Assembly (NCBI GenBank): GCA_018432935.1
Contig: JAHDSF010000018.1
Coordinates: 62,001 to 126,000, forward strand
DNA: 64,000 nucleotides
Direction: 5' to 3'
Source of the DNA: Rhodospirillales bacterium
GTDB taxonomy: Bacteria > Pseudomonadota > Alphaproteobacteria > Rhodospirillales > Shumkoniaceae
In this document: one piece after another, positions 45,536 to 52,439 of the stretch
Layout: every line of letters starts with the position of its first letter
Numbering within the stretch: the stretch's first letter is position 1
The notes under the pieces: generated by a model
The model's input: the letters and a program-made list of their open reading frames with translations, nothing else
Database searches by the model: none
What the model was told of the DNA's origin: nothing
Position numbers and translations under genes: made by a program

Positions 45536-45565
45536 AAAAAAAAGGCCGTCGCCTAGGCGACGGCC
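45536..45565 (-). terminator. Rho-independent terminator of rpoH, overlapping its stop codon
   Basis: A perfect 22-bp palindrome at 45544-45565 (11-bp arms, GGCCGTCGCCT and its complement) is followed on the minus strand by eight T residues (45536-45543). The rpoH stop codon TAG (45553-45555) sits in the hairpin, so terminating ribosomes will cover it. Confidence 0.9.
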
Positions 45566-46428
45566 GGAACTCGAGCCGCTTCGTTCACAAGCTTGCGGAC
45601 ACGCTCGAAGGCCCTCGCCTCGAGCTGACGCACCCGCTCGCGGCTGATGCCGTACTGCTTGCCGAGATCTTCGAGCGTCACCGGATCGTCCTTCAGACGA
45701 CGCTCGATCAGAATGTGCCGCTCCCGTTCCGGAAGCTGGGCGATCGCCTTGCGCAGCATGCCGCCGCGCACCGCTGAATCCTGGCGCTCGGCGAGCAGCG
45801 CCTCCGGGCTGGGTGAGTCGTCGACCAACGTGTCCTGCAGGGCGACCGACTCATCCTCGACCACCGGAGCGTTCAGCGACACGTCCCGGCTCGCCATCCG
45901 GCGGTTCATGTCGATGACGTCCTGTTCGCTGACCTTCAGCTTGCGGGCCAGCGACTTCGACTGCTCCGGAAGCAGTTCGCCGCTCTCCAGGATGTCCATC
46001 TGGCTCTTGATCCGGCGCAGGCTGAAGAACAGCTTCTTCTGCGCGGCCATCGTGCCCATCCTGACCAGCGACCACGATTTCAGGATGTACTCCGTGATCG
46101 CGGCCTTGATCCACCACATCGCGTAGGTCGCCAAGCGGAAGCCGCGGTCGGGCTCGAACTTCTTGACCGCCCGCATCAGCCCGATGTTGCCCTCCGACAA
46201 CAGGTCAGACACGGGGAGGCCGTAGCTCCGGTACTTCATCGCGATCTTCGCCACCAGGCGCAGATGGCTGGTCACCAAGCGGTGCGCGGCATCCACGTCG
46301 CCGTGCTCTCGCCAGCGCTGGGCCAGCATGTATTCCTCTTCGGGCTCCAGAACCGGAAACGCCCAGATCTCGCGGAAATACCGCGCAAGGCCGTCCGTCG
46401 GAACCGCCGGCAAGGTCATCGTCGTCAT
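45553..46428 (-). CDS. rpoH: Heat-shock RNA polymerase sigma factor RpoH (sigma-32)
   Basis: 291-aa sigma factor. Regions: 1.2/2.1 around LARYFREIWAFPVLEPEEEY, region 2 LLSEGNIGLMRAVKKFEP and RLATYAMWWIKAAI, the RpoH-specific box QKKLFFSLRRIK (about 130-142), and region 4 HTH LGKQYGISRERVRQLEARAF. It directs heat-shock gene transcription. The ATG has GGGAG about seven bases upstream; a second in-frame ATG three codons later is possible. It is monocistronic, with a terminator at its stop codon and a leader of about 200 nt. Confidence 0.96.
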   Translation of the reverse strand: MTTMTLPAVPTDGLARYFREIWAFPVLEPEEEYMLAQRWREHGDVDAAHRLVTSHLRLVAKIAMKYRSYGLPVSDLLSEGNIGLMRAVKKFEPDRGFRLATYAMWWIKAAITEYILKSWSLVRMGTMAAQKKLFFSLRRIKSQMDILESGELLPEQSKSLARKLKVSEQDVIDMNRRMASRDVSLNAPVVEDESVALQDTLVDDSPSPEALLAERQDSAVRGGMLRKAIAQLPERERHILIERRLKDDPVTLEDLGKQYGISRERVRQLEARAFERVRKLVNEAARVPAVA

Positions 46429-46520
46429 CGCTCATCTCCCGCTATCTCGCTGCCGCGCGCAATGCGCTGCGGCCCAAAAAGTGCCCTGCGACCGGAACAT
46501 GGCCCAGTCCGAGGCGCCGT

Positions 46521-46628
46521 CTATTTGGGAGATCCTTGATCGGTCATGGCCGCTATCCTCCTCTCGAAGCAATAGGCCCCATGGCTCACCGTACGGTCGA
46601 GCCCAACACCGCCGACCCACTCCGGCAT
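46521..46628 (-). CDS. Possible leader ORF in the rpoH 5' region
   Basis: A 35-codon frame begins just after the candidate rpoH promoter. An internal ATG at 46545-46547 has a strong GAGGAGG site nine bases upstream and would give an 8-residue peptide (MTDQGSPK). The sequence is not recognised. If translated it would lie entirely upstream of rpoH and could act as a regulatory leader. Real coding status is doubtful. Confidence 0.25.
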   Translation of the reverse strand: MPEWVGGVGLDRTVSHGAYCFERRIAAMTDQGSPK

Positions 46629-46639
46629 CGGCGAGAGGT

Positions 46640-46668
46640 TATATGCCACGTATCCAGACTAACGTCAA
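46640..46668 (-). promoter_or_regulatory. Candidate promoter of rpoH
   Basis: On the minus strand TTGACG (46663-46668) and CATATA (46640-46645) are 17 bp apart; an offset TATAAC (46638-46643) gives 19. Transcription from here would leave a leader of about 200 nt before the rpoH ATG. The region is AT-richer than its surroundings. Confidence 0.5.
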
Positions 46669-46726
46669 GGGTTTCTCGGTTAAATTCTTGTAATGTAAGG
46701 CGAAAGACCGCTGCTGCCCAAACAAG

Positions 46727-46763
46727 AACAAGGGCCTCATCCCGCGTGGATGAGGCCCTTGTT
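46727..46763 (-). terminator. Terminator of mlaA
   Basis: AACAAGGGCCTCATCC pairs perfectly with the downstream arm at 46748-46763, a 16-bp stem with a 5-base loop, beginning about 19 bp after the mlaA stop. The minus-strand flank CTTGTTTG is moderately U-rich. It also insulates mlaA from the rpoH promoter that follows in the same direction. Confidence 0.75.
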
Positions 46764-46781
46764 AACGTCGGACCCGGCAAG

Positions 46782-47609
46782 TCAGCGCGAAGCGGACTGA
46801 CCGTCGACCTTCAGCGGCGCAGGACGGCTGGGCACTTCGACCGTAAGGTCGGGGATCGGGGGCAAATTCCCGCCTTCGCCGTTGCGGATCTCGGCCGCGC
46901 GCTTCTGGCGGTAGAGGCTGCGCAAGGCCGCATAGTAGTCAACCGAGGTCTTCCTGACCTGGTCGAGTTCGTCGCTCACGCCGGCGTACTGGTCGGTTCC
47001 GCTGAGGACGGTCCGGGTGTTCTCGAGATCGGTGGTAAGGAAGTAATTCCAGGGATCGATGAACGAGTCGGCACCATATTTGCCAACCGCGTCACGCGGG
47101 TTCGACGGGCCGAACAATGGCAGCACGAGGTAGAAGCCCTCGCCCACGCCCCAGACGGCCAGCGTCTGGCCGAAGTCCTCGTCGTGGCGCGCGTAGCCCA
47201 TCTCCGCCGCACGGTCGAACAGGCCGCCGATCCCATAGGTGGTGTTGATGGCGAAACGCTGGACCGTTGTCCCGGCGCGATCCATCTCGCCCTGCAACAG
47301 GTCGTTGGCCAGGGTCACCGGCTCGGCCATGTTGAACAGGAAGTTGCCGATGCTGTCCTGGACGCCCGGCGGCAGGAACGAACGATAGGCGATCGCCATC
47401 GGCCGGATGAACCAAGTCTGCAGCAGCTCGTTGACCCAGAAAACGCCGCGGTTGAAGGGCTCGATCGGGTCGTTCAGGTCCTCGACCGAGGCTTCGGCGG
47501 GCTTCAGATCCTGCGCCAGCGCCAATGGTGCGTTGGCCACCCCCAGGCCGAACGCCAGCGCCGCGCATCCTCCGACTACAGCCCTACGCATTCCACAATG
47601 ATTTGTCAT
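46782..47609 (-). CDS. mlaA: MlaA/VacJ-family outer-membrane lipid transport protein
   Basis: 275 aa. The family core is clear: NDPIEPFNRGVFWVNE, FNMAEPVTLANDLLQGE, FAINTTYGIGGLFDRA, DFGQTLAVWGVGEGFYLVLPLFGPSNPRDAVG and DPWNYF. MlaA removes misplaced phospholipid from the outer leaflet with MlaC. The N-terminus looks like a type I signal peptide ending LALA; the only early Cys (VVGGC) is badly placed for a lipobox, unusual for the family. Starts at 47624, 47609 and 47591 are possible; I use 47609. It is divergent from the two MlaC-like genes. Confidence 0.9.
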   Translation of the reverse strand: MTNHCGMRRAVVGGCAALAFGLGVANAPLALAQDLKPAEASVEDLNDPIEPFNRGVFWVNELLQTWFIRPMAIAYRSFLPPGVQDSIGNFLFNMAEPVTLANDLLQGEMDRAGTTVQRFAINTTYGIGGLFDRAAEMGYARHDEDFGQTLAVWGVGEGFYLVLPLFGPSNPRDAVGKYGADSFIDPWNYFLTTDLENTRTVLSGTDQYAGVSDELDQVRKTSVDYYAALRSLYRQKRAAEIRNGEGGNLPPIPDLTVEVPSRPAPLKVDGQSASR

Positions 47610-47766
47610 CTTGCCTGCAGCCATTCCTTGCCCCGGAGATCGGGTCCCGGTCCTGAAACCGCTCCCCTTTCCTACCGCCTCTTGTATGTCAGACGCCCAA
47701 AAAGGGCAACGGGGATATCTAAATCCTGTACTTTCGGCTAGTACGATGACCGTATCCGGACTAAAT

Positions 47767-47786
47767 GAAGCCGCGATGGCGGCTTC
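47767..47786 (+). promoter_or_regulatory. Hairpin in the leader before the first MlaC-like gene
   Basis: GAAGCCGC and GCGGCTTC form an 8-bp perfect stem with a GATG loop, ending 35 bp before the ATG and 19 bp before the AAGGGG ribosome-binding site. It could be a leader structure or the end of an upstream minus-strand transcript. No U-tract on either strand. Confidence 0.3.
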
Positions 47787-47821
47787 GTGTGCTATGTAAT
47801 AGCTGAAGGGGTAATTGCGAG

Positions 47822-48430
47822 ATGCCCATGCTACGTGCCTTGGCTGTCCTTTTGGCGGTCCTGGTTCCCTGCTCGTTCGAGGCAGCCGCCCAACCGCAGA
47901 CACCGACCGCCGTTGTCGAGTCATTCCAGGCCGAACTCCTGGAGGTCATGAAAGGGGCGCGCCGGCTGGACGTCGCGCAACGGTACGAGCGGCTGATGCC
48001 GGGAGTCGAAAAGGCGTTTAATCTGCGGCTCATGGCGCGGATGGCCGTAGGCTCGCACTGGGACCGGGCGTCCGAGACGCAGCGCGACGCGCTGGACTCC
48101 GCGTTTACGCGGATGAACGTGGCGACGGTGGCGACCCTGTTCGACGGCTACTCCGGCCAGACCTTCGAAGTCGACGGCGAGTCGGCGGGGCCTCAGGAAA
48201 CCCGACTCGTGCAGACGCGGATCGTCAGTCCCGACCGCAGCTCGGTCAAGCTCGTCTACCGCCTAATTCAGCTTGAAGGTCGCTGGCAGATCATCGACGT
48301 GATCGTCGACGACGGCATCAGCGAACTGCAGACCCGGCGTAGCGAGTACGCAAAGAGCCTGTCCGAGGGCGGTATCGACCGCCTCTCTGCGGTGCTGGAA
48401 GCCAAGGCCAAGGAGCTCCTCGGGCCCTGA
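47822..48430 (+). CDS. hpnM: MlaC/Ttg2D-family periplasmic lipid-binding protein (HpnM-like), first copy
   Basis: 202 aa. Signal peptide about 1-23 (ALAVLLAVLVPCSFEAAA). Mature MlaC-like fold: ERLMPGVEKAFNLRLMARMAVGSHWDRAS, YSGQTFEVDGES, VKLVYRLIQLEGRWQIIDVIVDDGISEL. It would carry lipid, here possibly hopanoid, across the periplasm. The position beside hpnN and other hpn genes fits HpnM. AAGGGG lies ten bases before the ATG. It is followed closely by a second copy of the same size. Confidence 0.87.
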   Translation: MPMLRALAVLLAVLVPCSFEAAAQPQTPTAVVESFQAELLEVMKGARRLDVAQRYERLMPGVEKAFNLRLMARMAVGSHWDRASETQRDALDSAFTRMNVATVATLFDGYSGQTFEVDGESAGPQETRLVQTRIVSPDRSSVKLVYRLIQLEGRWQIIDVIVDDGISELQTRRSEYAKSLSEGGIDRLSAVLEAKAKELLGP

Positions 48431-48462
48431 TGTCGTTCCGTCGAGTCCGAAGGAGGGTCGCC

Positions 48463-49071
48463 ATGGCGTTTTCCATCCGGCGGATCGCGGTTGCGCTGTT
48501 CTTCTGTGCCGCAATCCAAGGCCCCGCGGCGGCGGCGGAATCGTCGCCGCAGGCAACCGTCCGGTCACTGCACGAGCTTCTGGTCGGCGTCATGCAGCAG
48601 GCGGGCGGCATTCGCGAGCGCATGGCGGTTCTCGAGCCGCGGCTGGAGGAGATCTACGATTACCGCAGGATGAGCGCCGCCGTCACCGGCCGGACCTGGA
48701 GCGATGCACCCGAGCCTGCCCGCGACGCCTTCGTCGAGGCGTTCGGCGACTTGAGCGCCGCCACCTACGCCTCGCGCTTCAAGAACTACGACGGCGAGCG
48801 GTTCGAGATCGCAGGCGAACGCAAAGGTCCACGCGATCTCCAACTCGTCGACACCCGCATCGTGCCGGCCGGTTCGGAGCCGGTGGCGATCAGTTACGTG
48901 CTTTACCAGGACGGCACCCGCTGGCGGATCGTCGACGTGCTGCTGTCGAGCAGCATCAGCGAGATCGCCGTGCGGCGGTCGGAATACAACGCGATCCTGC
49001 GCCAGTCCGGGCTTGCCGGCCTGACTCGCGTCCTCAATGACAAGGTGGCGGCACTACTCTCCGCTCCTTGA
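48463..49071 (+). CDS. MlaC/Ttg2D-family periplasmic lipid-binding protein, second tandem copy
   Basis: 202 aa, paralogous to the preceding gene: signal peptide about 1-25 (IAVALFFCAAIQGPAAAA), YDYRRMSAAVTGRTWSDAPEP, FKNYDGERFEIAGER, ISYVLYQDGTRWRIVDVLLSSSISEI. The start is set by a near-perfect AAGGAGGG at 48450-48457, five bases before ATG 48463; the frame also offers ATG 48430 at the previous stop. The two copies have clearly diverged, which suggests different partners or cargo. The 3' end overlaps the convergent hpnN by 18 bp. Confidence 0.85.
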   Translation: MAFSIRRIAVALFFCAAIQGPAAAAESSPQATVRSLHELLVGVMQQAGGIRERMAVLEPRLEEIYDYRRMSAAVTGRTWSDAPEPARDAFVEAFGDLSAATYASRFKNYDGERFEIAGERKGPRDLQLVDTRIVPAGSEPVAISYVLYQDGTRWRIVDVLLSSSISEIAVRRSEYNAILRQSGLAGLTRVLNDKVAALLSAP

Positions 49072-51678
49072 GGGCGTGCCGGGAAACAGTGCCATCAGGG
49101 CCGGCAGGACGATCAGCGTAGATGCCATCGTAAGAACGATCGCGAGCGTTAGCAGCGTGCCCATGCTGGCGGTTCCGGGATGCTGCGAAAGCGCCATGCT
49201 GGCGAACGAGCCGATCGTTGTCAGTGCGCTGTACAGCACCGCCCGCGGAGTCGAGGTCGCCATCGCCTCCTCCGCCTCCCCCTCCTCGCGATGGATCAGG
49301 TGAATGCCGCTGGCGACCCCGAGACCGAACAGCAACGGCAGCACGATCACGTTGGCGAAGTTGAACGGGATGTCGACCAGAACGCTCGTCGCCGCCATCA
49401 GGACGCCGGCCAGCGCGATCGGTGCGAACACCAGAATCACGTTGCGCAGCCGACGCAGCACGATCCCCAGCAACAGCGCGATCGCCGAGAACGCGATGAT
49501 GCCGGCCTCGACGAAGGCGAAAACCACCGCATCCCCGGCCTCGACGATGGTCACCGGAGAGCCTGCGGCCCCGGGCGCAACGGTGCGGACCGCCGCCAAG
49601 AACCGCCGCAGCGTCTCAGGGTCGCGGGCATCGCGCGCCGGCGTCACCTCGATCCGGGCCCGGCCGTCCGCGGCCAGGTTCGCCTGCCGCAGCTCCGCCG
49701 GCAGGTCCTCCAGCCCGAACGGCATCGCTTCCATCGACTGGCGCAACATCGTCAAGGTCCCGGGGAGGGTCCTCACCACCGCCTCCTGAAGGCTCCGGGT
49801 CGCTGCGTCGCCACCTTCCAGCACCTTTGCCAGCGCCGCCTCCAGGCGGCGGGCCGCTGCACTCTCGCGGTGCTCCGGAGGAATCGTCCGGAGGCGGTCG
49901 AGCGTCCCGCGCAGGGCCCGGCGCAGATCGCCCTCGTCCGGCTTCGCCATCGCGTCGAGCGGCTCCAGCGCCGGCAGCAGGAAGAGTGCTGCGGTTTCGA
50001 CCATCTGCGCCTTCGCCTCCTGGTCCTCCGGCACGTAATCCGCGATCGTGCGGGCGCTGCGCACTTCGCTCAGGTCCGCCAGCCGCGCCGCCATCTGCTC
50101 GGCCGCCTGCAGGTCGGGCGCGAGGACCTCGATCGTGTACGGCGACCCCGTTCCATCCCGCATCAGGTCGAACAGCGTCGACACCGATTCGGTCTCGGCA
50201 TCCTTGAGGTTGAGGGGGTCGAAATCGAAGCGCACGAACGGCAGCGCCGCTGCCGCTCCCAACCCGAGCAGCGCCGCCGAGGCGGCAACGGCCCGGGCGT
50301 GGCGCCGGATCGCCCGGTAGAACCGGCCGTCGCGCCCTTCCGCGCGGCGCCGTGGCTCCCTCTGTCGCTGCAATGCAAGCATGGCCGGAAGCACGGTCAG
50401 GTTGGCGACAAGCGCGATGAACATCCCCGCCCCCGCAATCACCCCGAGTTCCGCAAGTCCCCGGTAGGCGGTAGGCAGGAACGACAGGAAGCCGATCGCT
50501 GCCGCCACCGCGGCCAGCAGCAGCCCGCCCCCGACTCCGCGCGCCGTCTCCTGGAGGGCGGCGACCTTGCCGCTGCCGGCCGCCTCGTCGTAGCGGAGCG
50601 TGAAGTGGATGCCGAAGTCCACCGCCAGGCCGATGAACAGGACCGCGAACGCGACCGAGATCAGGTTCAGCTCGCCGATCGCCAGGATCGCGAACGCGGT
50701 CGTCCAGACGAGGCCCCCGACCAGTGGCACCACCACCGCCCCGACCCGCCGCAGCGAGCGCAGCCCCAGCACCAGCAGGACCGCGACCAGGGCAAACGAC
50801 AGAGCCCCGGCAAGCCCCATCCCCTCGCCCACCGACTCCAGCTCCTCGGAAGCCAGTGCGGCCGAGCCGGTCAGGCGCACGCGCACCCCGTTCTCGGGCG
50901 TCAGGCCGAGATCCCGCGCCGTCTGGCGCACCGCCGACATGGCGCGTGCGGCCGGCGCCAAGGACGAGAAGTCGAGCCCGGGCTTGAGCAACAGCACGCG
51001 CCGATCGGAGACCAGCGCGTCGTCCTCGCCCCCCAACAGGCGGCGCCAGGGGAACCACGCCGGAAGCCCCTCCACCCGCGCGTCCGCAACCTCGGCGAGG
51101 CGATCAAGCGCAGACGTCAGGTCGAACCCCTCTGCGTCGCCGCCTCGCGCCACCTCGTCCAGGGCCAGCGACAGCACCGACAGAAAGCCGCGCAGACTGG
51201 GGTCTTGCGCCAGGGAGCCCAGAAAGGGCTGCGCCTGGGCCAACCGGTCGAGCAGGCGCCCCAGCTCATCCTCCTCCATGAACAGAAGGCCGTTGCGCCG
51301 GAAGAAGGGGTCGCCGGCAAGATCGGAGACCTTGCCGAACACCTGCGGTCGCGCCCGGAAGGCCTCGGCAAGGCGCAGCGCCGCGTCATCCGCGATGCCC
51401 GGTGTGGCGCCGTCGATCACCACTGCCAGGGTGTCGCCGCCGCGCTCGGGGAACGCACCTCGCATCTCTGCCGCCCGCTGCCGGAACGGCAGCTCGGCCG
51501 ACAGCATGTCGGTGTCGTCGGTGTTGATGGCGATGTTCGTGACCACGTACCAGCACGACAGCGCAGTCAGCCCGAGCGCCGCGACCACGACCGCCCGGGC
51601 GTGGCGCGCGGAGACCGTGACCAGCCACACGGCTCCGTCAGTCACTCGCGCCGAAATCCAGTCCAGGGTCGTCTTCAC
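49054..51678 (-). CDS. hpnN: Hopanoid-associated RND (MMPL-type) transporter HpnN
   Basis: 874-aa inner-membrane transporter with two repeats, each one TM, a periplasmic domain and five TM segments. Examples: VVVAALGLTALSCWYVVTNI near residue 30; FALVAVLLVLGLRSLRRVGAV and FIGLAVDFGIHFTLRYDEA in the first TM bundle; IAFSAIALLLGIVLRRLRNV and GLGVASGIHLIHREE in the second. HpnN moves hopanoids from inner to outer membrane in Rhodopseudomonas. Translation starts at GTG 51678 overlapping the PIG-L stop by 4 bp (GTGA); the longer frame is not conserved-looking. It is the last gene of hpnA-GT4-PIG-L-hpnN. Confidence 0.93.
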   Translation of the reverse strand: MKTTLDWISARVTDGAVWLVTVSARHARAVVVAALGLTALSCWYVVTNIAINTDDTDMLSAELPFRQRAAEMRGAFPERGGDTLAVVIDGATPGIADDAALRLAEAFRARPQVFGKVSDLAGDPFFRRNGLLFMEEDELGRLLDRLAQAQPFLGSLAQDPSLRGFLSVLSLALDEVARGGDAEGFDLTSALDRLAEVADARVEGLPAWFPWRRLLGGEDDALVSDRRVLLLKPGLDFSSLAPAARAMSAVRQTARDLGLTPENGVRVRLTGSAALASEELESVGEGMGLAGALSFALVAVLLVLGLRSLRRVGAVVVPLVGGLVWTTAFAILAIGELNLISVAFAVLFIGLAVDFGIHFTLRYDEAAGSGKVAALQETARGVGGGLLLAAVAAAIGFLSFLPTAYRGLAELGVIAGAGMFIALVANLTVLPAMLALQRQREPRRRAEGRDGRFYRAIRRHARAVAASAALLGLGAAAALPFVRFDFDPLNLKDAETESVSTLFDLMRDGTGSPYTIEVLAPDLQAAEQMAARLADLSEVRSARTIADYVPEDQEAKAQMVETAALFLLPALEPLDAMAKPDEGDLRRALRGTLDRLRTIPPEHRESAAARRLEAALAKVLEGGDAATRSLQEAVVRTLPGTLTMLRQSMEAMPFGLEDLPAELRQANLAADGRARIEVTPARDARDPETLRRFLAAVRTVAPGAAGSPVTIVEAGDAVVFAFVEAGIIAFSAIALLLGIVLRRLRNVILVFAPIALAGVLMAATSVLVDIPFNFANVIVLPLLFGLGVASGIHLIHREEGEAEEAMATSTPRAVLYSALTTIGSFASMALSQHPGTASMGTLLTLAIVLTMASTLIVLPALMALFPGTPSRSGE

Positions 51679-52439
51679 ATCCGCGCCTCGTGCTCGAGGA
51701 TCGATCGCCGCACGGCAGCCGAGGGCGTGAAGTCGACCCGCGGATGGCGGAACGGCACCCACTGGAAACGCTCGCGGAACAGCCGCCCGCCGTGGGGGGG
51801 ACGCGCATAATCCGCCTTGCGGTAGTGCCGGAACGCCTCGCGCTCGACGGCAACGTGCCGCAGATTGCCCCGCTCCGATGCGTAAACCGCGAGAGCGGCG
51901 CGCTTGATCTCCCGCTCGGCGGGGGAAAGCTCGAGCACGATCTCGGTCCCGTCGGGATCGGGAAACGTTTGCGAGCGAACCCGTCCGCCGGCGAAGTTGT
52001 AGGCCGCGTACTCCCAGGTTTCCGCCGCGTCCCGCACCCGTGACGCCAGATAGTGGGCGACGTCATGGTCCTGGTGGGCGCCTTCGTAGGCAGGCACCCA
52101 CAGGGTGTCGATCCGACATTCCGCGACAGCCTCCTGCAGGGCCTGCAGCGCGGGTCCCAGGCAGGCGCGCAGCTCACGGGTCGGAATGTCGAGAAATCCC
52201 GCCGGCTGCAATCCTAGCAGAGCCGCCGCAGCAGCGGCTTCCCGGCGGCGGCCCCACACCCGCCGGGCATACCCGGCCCGCCGCCACGGCCATTCGACCG
52301 CCGCCGCCGGCACGCCGGTGGTCAGGCATAGCACGAAAAGCGCGCTCCCCTGGCCACCCGCCCTTCCGGCCGCAACGCAGCAACCGACGACCTCGTCGTC
52401 GGGATGCGGCGCTACGATGAGGATTCTCCTACCGTACAC
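51675..52439 (-). CDS. PIG-L family deacetylase (GlcNAc de-N-acetylase-like)
   Basis: 254 aa, cytoplasmic. The zinc-binding motif APHPDDEVVG lies at the N-terminus and a second metal/active-site segment is AYEGAHQDHDVAHY (about 135-148). Characterised members (PIG-L, MshB, BshB) remove the acetyl group from N-acetylglucosamine attached to a lipid or small molecule. GTG 52439 is the start, 11 bp inside the glycosyltransferase gene, with GGGAGA upstream; the next gene hpnN overlaps its stop. Context suggests deacetylation of a GlcNAc-containing hopanoid, which is inference. Other cell-envelope glycolipids are possible. Confidence 0.85.
   Translation of the reverse strand: MYGRRILIVAPHPDDEVVGCCVAAGRAGGQGSALFVLCLTTGVPAAAVEWPWRRAGYARRVWGRRREAAAAAALLGLQPAGFLDIPTRELRACLGPALQALQEAVAECRIDTLWVPAYEGAHQDHDVAHYLASRVRDAAETWEYAAYNFAGGRVRSQTFPDPDGTEIVLELSPAEREIKRAALAVYASERGNLRHVAVEREAFRHYRKADYARPPHGGRLFRERFQWVPFRHPRVDFTPSAAVRRSILEHEARM

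Noticed and set aside
46429..46781. Possible tRNA or small RNA gene in the rpoH-mlaA spacer
   Set aside because: No cloverleaf or TPsiC-like GGTTCGA element; the only strong structure is the mlaA terminator, and the rest is explained as the rpoH leader.
49180..51810. 876-codon plus-strand frame opposite hpnN
   Set aside because: Antisense to a clear RND transporter; sequence is Gln/Arg/His-rich with no TM segments or domain.
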